A stretch of DNA of 64,000 bases from Doryteuthis pealeii (GCA_023376005.1 CM042143.1:87136470-87200469); one strand, 5' to 3'; counted from the stretch's first letter, positions 1 to 49,696 are shown. Notes: generated by a model from the letters alone, not told the origin. Translations and numbers: made by a program.

Positions 1-339
1 ATATAATATTTTTTCCAATTTTTTTATATTGGCAACCTATTGAGACAGTTACCCTTAAAACAGTATATTGCCTTTTTTATATATGTGTATGTATATGTGC
101 TGACTAAAGATACAAATTTATTCAAAGTGAAAAATTATTTTCAATTTAAAAAAAAATAGTTAATATTTTGATTTTTTTCCAAATTGTCTCACAAAAAAAA
201 TCTCTGGCATTCCTGTATTTATGAGCACTACTGGGTGTTTGTCAGTTAAATAAGAAATTTTAATTTCATCTAAGTAAAAAGAAAAAAAGTTTTGAAGGAT
301 TATAAAGCTTGTACTAATAAATGTTGATCTGATTTTCAG

Positions 340-677
340 GAGTCAAACTCTCCCAGTCTAGCCAGCAGCCGCCGGGGATAGAGGTACCGCCACAGCAGTA
401 GCAGCAGTAGCAGCTCTGGTGCTGCTACTGCTGCTGGGACTGCTGCTTCTGAAAGTGATGAGAAAGGGCGATACCACTGCTCAGAAAACAGCAGCAGCAA
501 GCCAGCACCACTGGCCCTGATGGAGCGGAAGACAAAAGTGGTGCTGTCAATGCTGCTGCTGATGGCCACAATAAGAATGATCTGGCCACTAAGGTGACAG
601 CTGCCTTTGATCCAAAGGAAAAGGGTAATGTCACAGCGGCCGCTGCAGCTTTGGCAGCTGCTGCTGTTAAAGCCAAG
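340..677 (+). pseudogene. duplicate of SMARCC exon V19 (left arm)
   Basis: A 338-nt copy of the 342-nt exon at 21,097-21,438, with TTTCAG and GTAAG splice sites kept. Several small indels break the frame, for example an extra A in the GAGAAGGGC region and loss of three bases near the GTCATCACA region. It should not be annotated as a second gene. Confidence 0.92.
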
Positions 678-1811
678 GTAAGAAAAAAAAAAACAAACCA
701 AAAAACTTTTTCTTTTCATTTTTTTTTTTTTTCTTCTTCCCCCCTCTGAACTTGACATCAAAAATATGTATATCTACCTTATCTACAGATTTATGAGGTA
801 AAACAAAAGTAAATAAAATAAATTTCTACTAAATGATCATTGCTTTTAATTATGTTCATTGTGATTTGAAGTTAAAATAATTAACCCTTTATCTACCATT
901 GTCATCCACAATAGCGTAGTGAAATGGTGAAGCTAGTATTGTATCACTGAATTCATTTAACTCCATTTTCTAAGAGCTGATGAACTCAGGTTTTTTTGGG
1001 TTCTGGCCTTTTGATCGTTGGGCAGTTTTGGGGCACTGGTAGATAAAGGGCTAAGTAATTAGATTGAAATTGTGATTAAACCAACATTCAGTCAAACATC
1101 AGCAAATATCTCTGTATTTTATGTGTATACATATATAGGGTTTATTAATTTATATTTGATTATTTCTTTCCAGTTCAGTTCACAAAATATTCTTAAAATA
1201 ATTTTCCTATGCAAATTGAAATTGATATTAACCTTTTGTGCATTTGGCAACAAATTTAATGGCTGGAATGAATTTTTGATCATAAAATTAAAAAAGGCTT
1301 GCAAATAAAAATATTTAATGGCGTTGACAATTACAATATATTCTGAAAAAGCAATTAAAATGTTGAGGAGGAAAAAATGGTTCTTATACAATGTTGGGTG
1401 GGGTATATCGCACTAATCTGTTCATAAGAGATTTTTTTATTCACTGATACTTCTAAAAATGACTAAGGTTTTAGAAGTGATAAAATTTTTTTTGAGCTGG
1501 TGTATATTGAATAAGGCACTTGGTCACACAAGATCCAAAATTTTGGAAGTAATATGGACTAAGTTGCATACTGCATAAAGTATTTTTGGGGAAACTCAAG
1601 TTGCTCTTCACACTATAAGGGTTAAAGTGAAAAAATTACAACTTTTTTTTTTTTTTTTAATTTCATTTATTCATCACACTTAGGCAATATTTGAAACCAT
1701 TTTTTTTCTATTTCTTGTGTGATGATCAATTTTTCAATTTACTTGTAAAATCTTTTACCTAATTGATATCTATTATATCTATTACTAAATTTCAACTTTT
1801 GATTCTTCTAG

Positions 1812-1946
<135 letters not shown>

Positions 1947-2796
1947 TGAGTAGCATTTTAATTTATTTATTTTTTATTTATTTATTTTTTTTTTTTTTTT
2001 CTTCATTGTTTTTTTATTAGTGAAAATGTGCAAATTTTTTATTTAAAAAATTTTTTTTTTTTTTTTTTACCTTTAATATTACAATCCTGCAGCCATTTTA
2101 TAAGTTTGATGTATTCTTGAAGTAATTATAAAGAAAGAATGCAGTGTCTGTAGATACTCCTTTCCAATCAGTCTGTAGTATTTTCTGTAGAGAAGATTGT
2201 AATATCAGTTATTCCTTGTGGCCTGTAGTGGTTCCTTCTGGGAGGGAATTCAGTTGAACAACTGATTTAGGACAATTTATCAACAAACTTAAACACATTT
2301 TTGTTGTTTTTTTCATTGGTCAATCGAGCTTCTGTTACTTAGGGCAGTCTATGAATATAAGTGGTGCCTTTTCATACAGCTTATACCAAAGGTACTTCTA
2401 CTTAAAAAAGAAAAAAAGGGGAGGGTGAGGGATGATCAAACTTGTGATTAATTTCATTTTCCATTTTGGGACGTTTATATTTGGTACGTGTGACAATATA
2501 TTAAACAACAATACAGAGAATAAACTTGTAAAAAAAATGTTTTAGTTCCAGTTAACACACAAATGGTTGGTATCATGTACAAGTCGATAAAGATACAAAT
2601 CAGTTCAATATTAAATCCAGTATTAGTGGATGGCCTATTGTCAGTATCAGCTAGACAGGGAGTTTATATTGATCAAAGTTGTTTTAATTTACTTTGATTA
2701 TTCAATCTTATTGTTTGATTTCTCTGGAAATTGTCAGTTCCACACGTGAGTATGAAATGATCAATATTTCATATATTTTTTGTTATTCTCTTTTAG

Positions 2797-2952
2797 TTGG
2801 AATATCAACGCCAACAGTTGCTACAAGAGCGTCAACAGTTCCACATGGACAGATTCGAGCAGCAGAATACCGTGCACGACAAATAGCTGCTCAACAACAC
2901 TTGAATGAACAACGGCAACAGAACCAAGGACAAGGAGGTGCTGGGGACCAAG
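2797..2952 (+). pseudogene. duplicate of SMARCC exon V21 (left arm)
   Basis: A copy of the exon at 18,800-18,956, 156 nt instead of 157. One C is missing in the CATGGACCAGATT block. The reading frame therefore fails halfway although both splice sites are present. Confidence 0.93.
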
Positions 2953-5900
2953 GTAAAAACAAAAAACAAGAATACATTCTTTTCCCCCCCTCTTTTGCAT
3001 TTAAATGAATACCTATCAGTAAGGAATAGAACAAAACATCTTTGGCATAAAATAACCTAACAAGGGTTAACATGCCGTAAAATAAATAAAAAGAATAGTC
3101 ATTGTTCAAGAATATTTGTATTAATAAGATAGGAATATAAAAATCTCTCATAAATTGTTCAATGGATCACACTAATTAACTAAAAGATTGCTGTGTTGTA
3201 ATAATTATGAAAGTTATAGACTATTGGTTATTTTTCAAAATTGTTCTTATGGTATTCAGAACTAGTGCAAAGATTTTTTTTTTTTTTTTTTTTTATAAGT
3301 ATATATCTTATAAGTATCATTTGGTATTTTTAAGCTTTTATATGGGGTGGTAGTACCTGTTAGGGTCCCATATGTGGTTAATTAGAAAGAAATGAATCTA
3401 AAAAATGTTTTTGTTTTTAATTGATTTAAAAAGAAAATTGAGTACCCATCAAGTTTGAATTTAACAAAATATCTTCGACATAAAATAACCCAACAAGGGT
3501 TGACATGCGTCAAACCAACCAATCAATCAACCTAAACTTTTACATTCCTTTTTACATAAAAGAGTTGTTTTTATTATTATTATTATTAATTATTATTATA
3601 GATAATTCTACCTAAAGACTAATTTGAAAAATCCGGTGTTTCAAAATTTTGTATATCATTTGGAGAGGAATAAGTTTTATTTTGCTCAATCCTACTTAGT
3701 TTCATTTGCCGAAACTTTGTAATCGGATATTACATCTTAATTATATTTTTGGAAAACATCTTGTATGTTTTTTCTGATATAAAATAGGGTCTGTTGCGAT
3801 GGTGTGTGATAAATTAATGTATTTAGAAAAAAAAAGACTTTTTTTGCATTATTAGTTTGCTGGAAAGTACACTGACAGTGATTGGCCAAGAGAGATCATA
3901 TGGTTCTTGCCGAGTCTATAAAGTAGGAGTGGATCTTTTGACACCACTTTATAAGAGAAATTTTGACAAAACCATAATTGTAAAAGTTATTTCCTAATTC
4001 TTTTTCTTACCATAATATACACTAAAATACGATATTTAGTGTCCTATTAAAATAAATGTCTTGATTTTAAAATTTTACTTTTATTTATTTAGTATATTAT
4101 ATGCCAGTTAAAACATATCTAAACATAGGAACGTTTTTAAGAAGACACAAACATTTATTTAATTCCTAATGTTAAGATAGCGGGTAAAATCAAAATTTCA
4201 CCTACTTTAAGGCAATTTGAATTAAATAACTGATATCAAGGATGTCTATGTAAATGAACAGTAAAATATTACATGTTACACATTGGTAATGCTTATCCAA
4301 CTGCTTGGAATGGAATGTTCTCTTCTGGCTATCCATGCTCTAAGGATTAGTACGCATTTTCCCACAAAAATAAGATGGAGCTATATTATTTTCACCATGA
4401 AATTATAACACTAGGGCTTATTTTGAATGAATTGTCATTAATGAGTTTTTTGAAAATAAAAGAACATCTTAATGGTAAATAAAATGCAGATCGTTTTAGA
4501 AATTTGTAATTTTCCTACTTCAATAAATGTATTTTCTATATATGAGAATAAACACCCCCACCTCCGAAAATAAGCCCTGTGTTATAATTTCATGGTGAAT
4601 AATATAAGCTCCATCTTATTTTTGGGGAAATATGGTACTATCCTTAGAGCATGGATAGGGCAGAATGAGACTTCCAATTCCAAGAAGTTGGATAGATTAC
4701 AATGTAACAGTAATATTTTCTTTCATTTACATTAACATACCGGGATATTCAGTTATTAATTCAATATTGCCTTAAGTGGGTGAAATTTTTGATTTTTACC
4801 CCTATTATCTCTAATCATTAGGATTAAATAAATTGTTTGTGTCTTCTTAAAACGTTCCTATGTTTGAGTATGTTTTAACTGAGCATTATCATATACTAAA
4901 AATAAATAAAAAGTAAAATTTTAAAAATCAAGACATTTATTTTTAATAGACACTTAAATGATCTTATTTTAGTGTAATATATGAGTAAAGAAAATAGGAA
5001 CTTAGGAAATAACTTTTACAATTTGGTTTTGTTGAGAAATTTTTCTCTATAAAGGTGGTGTCAAAAGTCCACTCCTACTTATAGACTGCGGCAAGAACCA
5101 TATGATCTCTCTTGGCCAATCCTGGTAGTACTTTCCAGGCAAAGCTTTTTATTATGCAAAAAAAGTTTTCTTTTTTTTTTTCTAAATACATTAATGTATC
5201 ACACACATGCGCACACAGAGCCCCTAATTTTATATCAGAAAAAACATTTACAAAGATGTTTCCAAAAATATGATATTAAAGATGTAATATCCGATTACAA
5301 AAGTTTTCGGCAAAATGAAACTAAGTAGGATTGAGGCAAATAAAACTTATTCCTCTCCAATGATTACAAAATTTTGAAACCACCGGATTTTTCAATTAGT
5401 CTTTAGGTAGAATTTTCTATAATAATAATAATAATAATAAAATAAAAACAACTCTTTTAATGGTAAAAGGAATGTAAAAGTTTAGGTTGATTGATTGTTG
5501 GTTTGAGGCATGTCAACCTTGTTGGGTTATTTTATGTCCGAAGATATTTTGTTTAAATTCCAAAAACTTGATGGGTACTCATTTTCTTTTTAAAATCAAT
5601 TAAAAACAAAAAACATTTTTATAGATTCATTTCTGCTTTCTAATTAACCCACATAATGGGACCCTAACAGGTACTACCACCCCATATAAAAAGCTTAAAA
5701 ATACCAAATGATACTATAAGATATATACTTATAAAAAAAAAAAAAAAAAAAAAAATCTTTGGCACTAGTTCTGAATACCATAAGAACAATTTTGAAAAAA
5801 TAACCAATAGTCTATAACTTTCATAATTATTAGCAACACAGCAATCTTTAGTTAATTAGTGTATCATTGAAGCAATTTATGGGATTTTTAATATTCCCTA

Positions 5901-6079
5901 TCTTATTAATACAAATATTCTGACAATGCTATTCTTTTTAATTTATTTTTACGGCATGTTAAACCTTGTTTAGGTTATTTTATGGCCAAAAGAATGTTTT
6001 GTTCATTCCTTACTGATAGGTATTCATTTAAATGCAAAAAGAGGGGGGGGAAAAGATGTATTCTTGTTTTTTGTTTTAC

Positions 6080-6239
6080 CTTGGTCCCCAGCACCTCCTT
6101 GTCCTTGTTCTGTTTGCGTTGTTTCATTCAAGTGTTGTTTGAGGCAGCTTTGTCGTGCACGGTATTCTGCTGCTCGAATCTGGTCCATGTGGGAACTGTT
6201 GACGGCTCTTGTAGCAACTGTTGGTCGTTGATATTCCAA
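6080..6239 (-). pseudogene. duplicate of SMARCC exon V21 (right arm)
   Basis: A minus-strand copy of exon V21, about 160 nt, with several insertions (for example a third G in GTGGGAACTG and an added G in GACGGCTC). The protein is scrambled. Confidence 0.9.
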
Positions 6240-7124
6240 CTAAAAGAGAATAAACAAAAAAATAATGAAATATTGATCATTTCATACTCAAGTGGTTTTT
6301 GGGGGAACACAACTGAAAAACAAAATTTTCCAGAGAAATTCAAACAATAAGATTGAATAATCAAAGTAATTAAAACAACTTTGATCAATATAAACCTCCT
6401 GTCTAGCTGATTGCAATAGGCCATTCGCACTAATAGCTGATTTAATATTGAACTGATTTGGTAATCTTTATCGACTTGGTACATGATACAATCCATTTGG
6501 TGGTTAACTGGAACTAAAACATTTTTTTTTACAAGTTTAATTCTCTGTTAGTTGTTTAATATATTTGTCAGCACGTACCAAATATAAACGTCCCAAAAGG
6601 AAAAATGAAAATTAATCACAAGGTTTTGATCCCTTCACCCTCCCCTTTTTTTCTCTTTTTTTTTAGTAGAAGTACCATTTGGTATAAGCTGTATGAAAGG
6701 GCACCACTTATATTCATAGACCTGCCCTAACGTAACAGAAGCTCGATTGACCAATGAAAACAACAAAAATGTGTTTAAGTTTGTTGATTAAATTGTCCTA
6801 AAATCAGTTGTCAACTGAATTCCCTCCCAGAGGAACACTAAGGGCCACAAGGAATAACTGATATAGCAATCTTTGATACGCAAGAAATACTACAGACTGA
6901 TTGGAAAGGAGTATCTACACACTGCATTCTTATTTTTCTTTATAAATTACTTCAAGGAATCATCAACTTATAAAATGGCTGCCAGGATTGTAATATTAAA
7001 GGTAAAAAAAAAAAAAAAAAATTTTTTAAATAAAAAAATTTGCACTATTTTCACTAATAAAAAACAATGAAGAAAAAAAAAAAAAAAAAAATAAATAAAA
7101 AATAAATAAATAAATGCTACTCAC

Positions 7125-7256
7125 GCGCTTCTCTTTCTCGATCCATTAAAGCTCAAGTTCTTCAAAAATGACGTAATTTAATCTCAGCTTTTTCATTTGA
7201 GTTTCAACAAAAGAGCAACAGACTTTTGATTTTCCGTTCTTCAACTCCGCAAGGTG
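7125..7256 (-). pseudogene. duplicate of SMARCC exon V20 (right arm)
   Basis: A minus-strand copy of the coiled-coil exon with scattered indels, including at the donor, which reads CTCACGCGCTT instead of CTCACCGCTT on the plus strand. The frame is lost. Confidence 0.9.
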
Positions 7257-8409
7257 CTAGAAGAATAAAAGTTGAAATTTAGATAGTAATAGATATAATA
7301 GATTCAATTAGGTAAAAGATTTTACAAGTAAATTGAAAAATTGATTTTCATCACACAGAAATAGAGAAAAAAATGGTTTCAAAATTGCCTAAGTGTGATA
7401 ATAAATAAATTAAAAAAAAAAAAAAAAAAGTTGTAAATTTTTCACTTTACGCCTTATAGTGTGAAGAGGCAACTTGAGTGTTGCCCCCAAAATACTTTAT
7501 GCAGTATGCAACTTTAGTCCATATTACTTCCAAAATTTTGGATCTTGTGTGGACCAAGTGCCACTTTTATTCAATATAGCACCAGCTCAAAAAATTTTAT
7601 CACTTCTAAAACCTTAGTCATTTTTAGAAAGTAGCAGTGAATAAAAAAATTCTCTTATGAACAAAAATTAGTGCGATATACCACCACCCAACATTTGTAT
7701 AAGAAACATTTTTTCCTCTCAACATTTTAATTGGCTTTTCAGAATATAATGTAATTGTCAACGCCATTAAATATTTTTTATTTGCAAGCCTTTTTTTAAT
7801 TTTATGATCAAAAGTTTCATTCCAGCCATTAAATTGTTGCCAAATGCACAAAAGGGTTAATATCAATTTCATATTGCATAGGAAATTATTTTTAAGAAAT
7901 TATTTTGTGAACTGACTGGAAAAGAAAATAATCAAAATATAAAATAATAACCCTTATATGTTACACATAAATAGACAGAGATATTTGCTGATGTTTGACG
8001 AATGTTGGTTTAATCACAATTTCAAATCTAATTCTGTAAGCGCTTTATCTACGCAGTGCGCAACTGCCGCATACGATCAAAGGCAGAACAAAAAACACCT
8101 GAGTTATCAGCTCTTAGAAAATGGAGTTAAATGAATTCAGTGATACAATACTTAGCTTCACCATTTCCTACGCTTTGTGGATGACAATGGTAGATAAAGG
8201 GTTAATTATTTTTACTTCAAATCACAAATGAACATAATTAAAAGCATGATCATTTAGTAAGAAATTTATTTTTATTTACTTTTGTTTTAACACCTTCATA
8301 ATCTGTAGATAAGGTAGATATACATATTTTTTGATGTCAAGTTCAGAGGGGGGAGAGAAAAAAAAAATGAAAAGAAAAGTTTTTTGGTTTGTTTTTTTTT
8401 TTTTTGCTC

Positions 8410-8438
8410 TTACGTTGGCTTTAACAGCAAGCAGCTGC
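8410..8438 (-). pseudogene. truncated duplicate of SMARCC exon V19 (right arm, cut by gap)
   Basis: Only the last 29 or so bases of exon V19 are present before the N run. The donor is altered (CTTACG instead of CTTACC on the plus strand) and one base is inserted in the GCAGCAGCTGC repeat. Confidence 0.8.
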
Positions 8439-8538
8439 NNNNNNNNNNNNNNNNNNNNNNNNNNNNNNNNNNNNNNNNNNNNNNNNNNNNNNNNNNNNNN
8501 NNNNNNNNNNNNNNNNNNNNNNNNNNNNNNNNNNNNNN
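8439..8538. other. assembly gap of 100 N
   Basis: Exactly 100 undetermined bases, the usual placeholder for a scaffold join of unknown length. It separates the fold-back contig end from the contig that carries the SMARCC gene. Confidence 0.99.
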
Positions 8539-8554
8539 AAGAAAGAAGAGAAAT

Positions 8555-8835
8555 GGTGGATTTTATGTACTGTCAACCCCTGCTTGGGTTATTTTATGCA
8601 AAGACGCTTTGTTTTATTCATTCTTGGTGAGTAACTTCAATTTTTTCTAAACAAGCATTTTGATGCTATTTAACCTATAGATGAGACCCTACCAACTTTG
8701 GGTCAGAGTGTCATTACTAACCAAGTCAGAGTAGACTTGGTAGTAACGACAATAAAGGGGTAACATCACACTACCCAAATTGGAAACATTCACCATTAAA
8801 TCAGTTTAATGTCTTACCTAGGATACAGGAATGGA
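8555..8835 (+). repeat. Rep-B interspersed repeat, first bases after the gap
   Basis: Resembles Rep-B copies elsewhere: GGGTTATTTTATGC, then TTTGTTTTATTCATTCTTG, then ACCTATAGATGAGACCCTA. It is more diverged than the other copies and partly disordered, which may again reflect poor sequence next to the gap. Confidence 0.75.
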
Positions 8836-9009
8836 CATGAAGTCACAGCGTTTGGGTACTGACAGGTTCTCAATATATCGATTTTGAGCCTTGGTTTGAA
8901 AGATTGGCAACGCCGTGAAGTAAACTCCATTTACCAAGCGCCATTGGACTTCAGGTCTTTGTTCCCTTAACATTATATACACATACAACACACTGGGAGC
9001 AGATGATGG

Positions 9010-9415
9010 GAAAAAATATCGATCAGTTTTGAAAAAAATGATCTATGATGGATGTAAAGAATTCGAAGTACAGGAATCAAACAGTTCATCTTGAAACTAG
9101 CACTTGAAAAAGAACTTGAACTCGTCTTGAAGCATGTTTCTAACATCTGAAGTAGGGTCTGATTATCCAAACCGCAAACCTGATTGTCATGTAAGATCTC
9201 ATGGCAGCAAAAACTCAGTTTTGAAAAAAACCGATCTATGATGGATGTAAAGAATTCGAAGTACAGAGAATCAAACAGTTCATCTTGAAAACTAGCACTT
9301 TGGAAACAGAACTTGAACTCGTCTTGAACATGTTTCTAACATCTGAAGTAGGGTCTGATTATCCAAACCCAAACCTGAATTGTCATGTAGATCTCATGGC
9401 AGCAAAAACTCGTAG
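9010..9415. repeat. imperfect tandem duplication, unit about 195 bp
   Basis: The block from TCAGTTTTGAAAAAA through CTCATGGCAGCAAAAACTC occurs twice in a row (about 9,025-9,214 and 9,215-9,410). The first copy has more single-base differences. The second continues uninterrupted into GTAGACTAATTTTTACACAG. It lies less than 900 bp from the gap, so an assembly duplication is likely. Confidence 0.85.
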
Positions 9416-9503
9416 ACTAATTTTTACACAGATCATTCCTCAGCAGCCTACAAGTAATTTGTGTCAATTCTGTGATAAAGTATATAGTGTCCGGCAGGTC
9501 TGA
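9232..9503 (+). other. unrecognised short reading frame with a CxxC motif
   Basis: A frame through the second tandem copy reads METELELVLNMFL-like sequence (the start is blurred by indels), then VDLMAAKTRRLIFTQIIPQQ and LCQFCDKVYSVRQ, followed by GGTCTGA, which could be a splice donor or the stop. Composition is protein-like and there is a CxxC pair. A faint resemblance to the N-terminal zinc region of RNA polymerase I large subunits crossed my mind but is too weak to assign. It could be an exon of an unrelated gene or a transposon remnant. Confidence 0.3.
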
Positions 9504-9688
9504 AAAGCCTTATTGGAGAGTGGCAAAAGGGTTAAATGCCAGCACCAAAAAGAGAGTTTCTTTAAGTGTGGCACTATGCTTGTAAGAGTGAAGTGGCCTG
9601 AGGAGAACTTGTGTTCCCAAAGGCGTTGTTTGTGGGATTGAAGAGATGGCTGTCTTCTCTAATGCGTCAGTTCATATATATATACATA

Positions 9689-9918
9689 GTAAAGTTGGCG
9701 GAGTGGCTTATTGTCACTTATTGTATCAGCCAGACAGTGAGGGAAGTCTATCCCCCTTTTCGCTAGCATAAGGCCAGGGAGATTGTTTGTTAGGTGGAGT
9801 GTCACACTCCCCCAATCTGTGCTACTCATAAACACTGAGTTTGTTGGGGATTGGAATTGAAACCGAAACCTTGCTATTCCTCGTGGATGCTCTACTGACA
9901 GAGCTAAACTAGCTCCTA
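9689..9918 (-). repeat. tRNA-derived SINE (S1 family)
   Basis: On the minus strand it opens with an A-box-like TAGCTCTGTCAGTAGAG and a B-box-like GGTTTCAATTCC, followed by the S1 body ending in CCACTCCGCCAACTTTAC. Other S1 copies are listed below. It is silent SINE sequence, not a tRNA gene. Confidence 0.88.
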
Positions 9919-9939
9919 ATCTACATAGGGTAAAGAAAA

Positions 9940-9974
9940 AGGCTTATATATATATATTATATTATATCATATAT

Positions 9975-10007
<33 letters not shown>

Positions 10008-10075
10008 CAATCACAAAAACTGAAATTTAGTAGTCAGATGAAGCCCATATATATATATATATTATCTGTATATAT
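9940..10075. repeat. (TA)n-rich microsatellite cluster
   Basis: Interrupted TATATA tracts around a short unique stretch. Nothing coding is visible from here to 10,740 apart from another TA/CA cluster at about 10,265-10,335. Confidence 0.9.
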
Positions 10076-10744
10076 ATGGGTGGAAATAAATTTATAACTG
10101 CTGATATGGCCAGTATTGAAGCCTTTTACTTTGCTGCATATATATTTCTTGAATACTGTACATTGAGCTCACAAATGGACTTTTTAGCTATTTTAACATT
10201 CTGTTAAAAAGGCTCAGCTTAGAATCATTCCAAAACACAAACTAACCCTGGTGATTTGCTTATTGATATACACACACACATACATACATATACATATATA
10301 TATAATATATATTATTATATATATATATTAATATTTCATACTTAATTACACTAATATATTTCTATTATTGTACACAAAACATTTTTAGGTTGGTAAAATA
10401 AAAAAGAAATATCAAAAAAAAATGATAGCAAAAATACAATCCATACATTATAATAGGATTTGCATGTCCTGTAAGTGTTTTTATATTTGGGGAAAAATTG
10501 TTTATAAATTTTGTTAATTCCACCAAAATTTAGTCTTAAAATATTATGAACAAACTACTTAATTGTCTATCTTCAGGACTACAGATAATATGAACCAATG
10601 TAATTTTGAAGGAAAAGATGTGGGTTCTAATCGTCAAAAGATGGAATGAAATAAAATTTCTGAAGTTTAGTTTTGATTTAGATAATACATACAACAGATG
10701 AAGTTTGTATTGGTCATCACTTCAAAAATAATCTTATTGTAAGG

Positions 10745-11250
10745 GATGATTTGGTGTCTGTCTGTAATCAAAATTATAATATTGCTTACATCACAATATT
10801 CTCAGGAATTGCGTAAATTTATCCATGTGCATTAAATTTTATAGTCAAAATCATTAATATTATATATAGAATAAATATGATTTATTAATGATGTCTATGA
10901 AAATCTGAGTTAGATTTACTTCAAACAGCCATGTTATTAGTGCATTTAAAATCCTGCAATGTGGTCTTATATATCACAAAGAAATAATGTTTTACATAAT
11001 ATATAGTGTGGTTAATTTGCATACTGGCTTTAACTAAACTGGATTTATAAATTAATTACTTGGTGTTATTGTTTTATTCTACAACGTATTAAAATCAATG
11101 CCTATGAATGATTTAAATATAGAAACCAATTAAATGTAACAAGTGTAATCTTTTTATATGCGTCTTTAACTTGTCTTTTCTAATTTAACATATTTCATTA
11201 TATTAAAACATAAATACTTACGCCTGGCGAAGGGTACATATTCTTGCTAA
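10745..11250 (+). mobile_element. Helitron-like non-autonomous element H1, copy 1
   Basis: Shares with six other copies here the 5' motif GTGTCTGTCTGTAA, the central block AAAATCCTGCAATGTG, and the 3' end TTAAAACATAAATACTTACG followed by a GC hairpin region and TTCTTGCTAAG. The hairpin here is degraded (GCCTGGCGAAGGGT). No protein is encoded. Confidence 0.7.
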
Positions 11251-11574
11251 GTTCTATCAACAAATTTAATTTGGTCATCACCTAACTATTTTTTTTGTTT
11301 TTAAAATCCATGAATAAAAAATTTTTTTTTTTGTTTTAAATTTGACACCAAAATATCTATTAGGCCACTCCACAAACTTTATTATATATAGTATATATAT
11401 ATTGAAAATTTGGAAAAGAATATTCAAAGACTTCTTGCAAAATTGACCCAAAATGTTTATTTGTCTCTTAAATAAGTGAAATAGGATGAAAAAAGTATTT
11501 TGTGGGGGAGGAAAAGCAATGAAGAAAGGAAGAGAAAAAAAAAAAAAAGTCTATTTTTTTTTGTTTTTCTTTTT

Positions 11575-12317
11575 TAAAAAAAGATGATTCTTTATTGCTG
11601 AATTTCTAGATCTACAGGTGAATGGAAGATTTCCGAAAAACGACAAAGTAACCCTCCCTAAACCCTCACACCCCTCCTGGAAAAAAAGGGTGGGGAAGGA
11701 AGGAAAGAAAGAGAGAGAGAGAGAAGGGGGGAGGGAAAGGAATACAGAGAGTGTTCACAAACAAAACACTGTTAATATGTCTAAATAGCTGAGAGCCACA
11801 AGTGCTGGCAACCTGGATGAAAGATATAAAAAGACTACAAAAAAATTTAAAAAAAATAAAATAAAGTTGAAAGTAAAAGGGGTGGATGAATTGAGAGAAG
11901 AAAAAAGGGAAAGGAGGAGGGAAGATGTTAGAGAGATATGGAAACGGAGAGTGAGTGAGTGAAGAAAAAAAAAATGAAACAAAAAAAAAATAAAAAATAA
12001 AAAATAAAATAAAGAAATTCGAAAAAATAAAAAAATTTTTTTTTTCTTTTTTAAAAAACTGTGATCAATTTCGAAGTGAGAGATGACAGCAGTAAGTGGG
12101 TGGGTGGGTGTTTGAGTTTTTAAGTGGATGGATGGTCCATTGACTGTCCATTAGTGAGAGAGAACGCATACTGATTAAGATTAATTATGCCACACATACA
12201 CTGAAGCAACACACACATACGCCCACTGAGGGCAGCGCACACACAGGTACACATAAAAAAAAAATGTAGGGAAGTAGGCATGGGAAGGGGTACAGTAAAA
12301 GAAAGAGAATCGTGGGG

Positions 12318-12348
<31 letters not shown>

Positions 12349-12983
12349 GGCCTTCAGATAAATACTGCAGCAGAAGGGGTCAAGTGGGGGTTTTCCAGTG
12401 GGGGTGTTGTTTGTACCTCCAACCCTGCCAACCACGCATTCCACTTCTTTAGCTGCTGTTGCTACCGTTGAGTGATGATCATGTTTAATCAGTTGGAATA
12501 GTAGGAATTGTAATAATAATAATAATAGTGGTGGTAGTAGTAGTCATAACAGTAGTAATAGTAGTAAGTAGTAATGATGGTGGGTTTTTTTTGTTTTTTT
12601 TTTGATGAAGGATGAGATGAAGATGAAAGGAAGTTGTCTAGAGTTTGAAAATATCAATGTTATAAATGATCACCAACTGTTAGTTGAGAGAAGTTGAATG
12701 TAATGGAGTGTTGCAATTCCTCAACAGAGGGCGACATACAACTGCTGCAAAACCACAATTAAAATATTTGACAAGGAGCAGACACCTGAGATGTTGCTGT
12801 TTGGCTGTTATTATGAAGAGGTGGGGGGAGATGAGGGAATAGGGATTGAGGAGGAAGGAGGAGGAGGAGGAAGCCATTTCAGCAGCAGCAGCAGTTGCAG
12901 CAAGCAGTAGTCGAGTTTTTGATTGAAGAATAGAAAGAGCGCCAAAATTTTAGGGCTTTGGAAAGGAGTTGCTGGAGACTGGG
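11575..12983 (-). other. SMARCC1/2: probable SMARCC 3' UTR
   Basis: About 1.4 kb follows the stop without another exon. It contains AGC/CTG-type triplets near 12,870-12,905, a (GA)n run at 12,318-12,345, ATA/GTA triplets at 12,505-12,570 and several A runs. A minus-strand AATAAA lies at 11,591-11,596, followed within 25 nt by a U-rich stretch, so cleavage near 11,575 is likely. The end is inferred from the signal only. Confidence 0.55.
11591..11596 (-). terminator. candidate polyadenylation signal AATAAA
   Basis: AATAAA on the minus strand about 1.39 kb after the SMARCC stop codon, followed by GAATCATC and a U-run. It is the best-placed signal I saw downstream of the stop, but others in this AT-rich region could be used. 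Confidence 0.5.

Positions 12984-49696
<36,713 letters not shown>

Larger units (their letters stand above)
4426..8438. repeat. right arm of contig-end fold-back (noisy direct copy of about 17,158-21,120)
   Basis: This arm repeats 17,158-21,120 in the same orientation, and is therefore the reverse complement of the left arm. It carries visibly more single-base errors than the left arm, roughly several per hundred bases. It ends inside the copy of SMARCC exon V19, immediately before the N gap. It looks like an unpolished single-molecule read rather than finished sequence. Confidence 0.93.

Noticed and set aside
3470..5570. A natural palindrome with a regulatory role
   Set aside because: The palindrome is explained by duplication of 17.2-21.8 kb with sequencing-type errors and ends at a gap, so a biological role is not needed.
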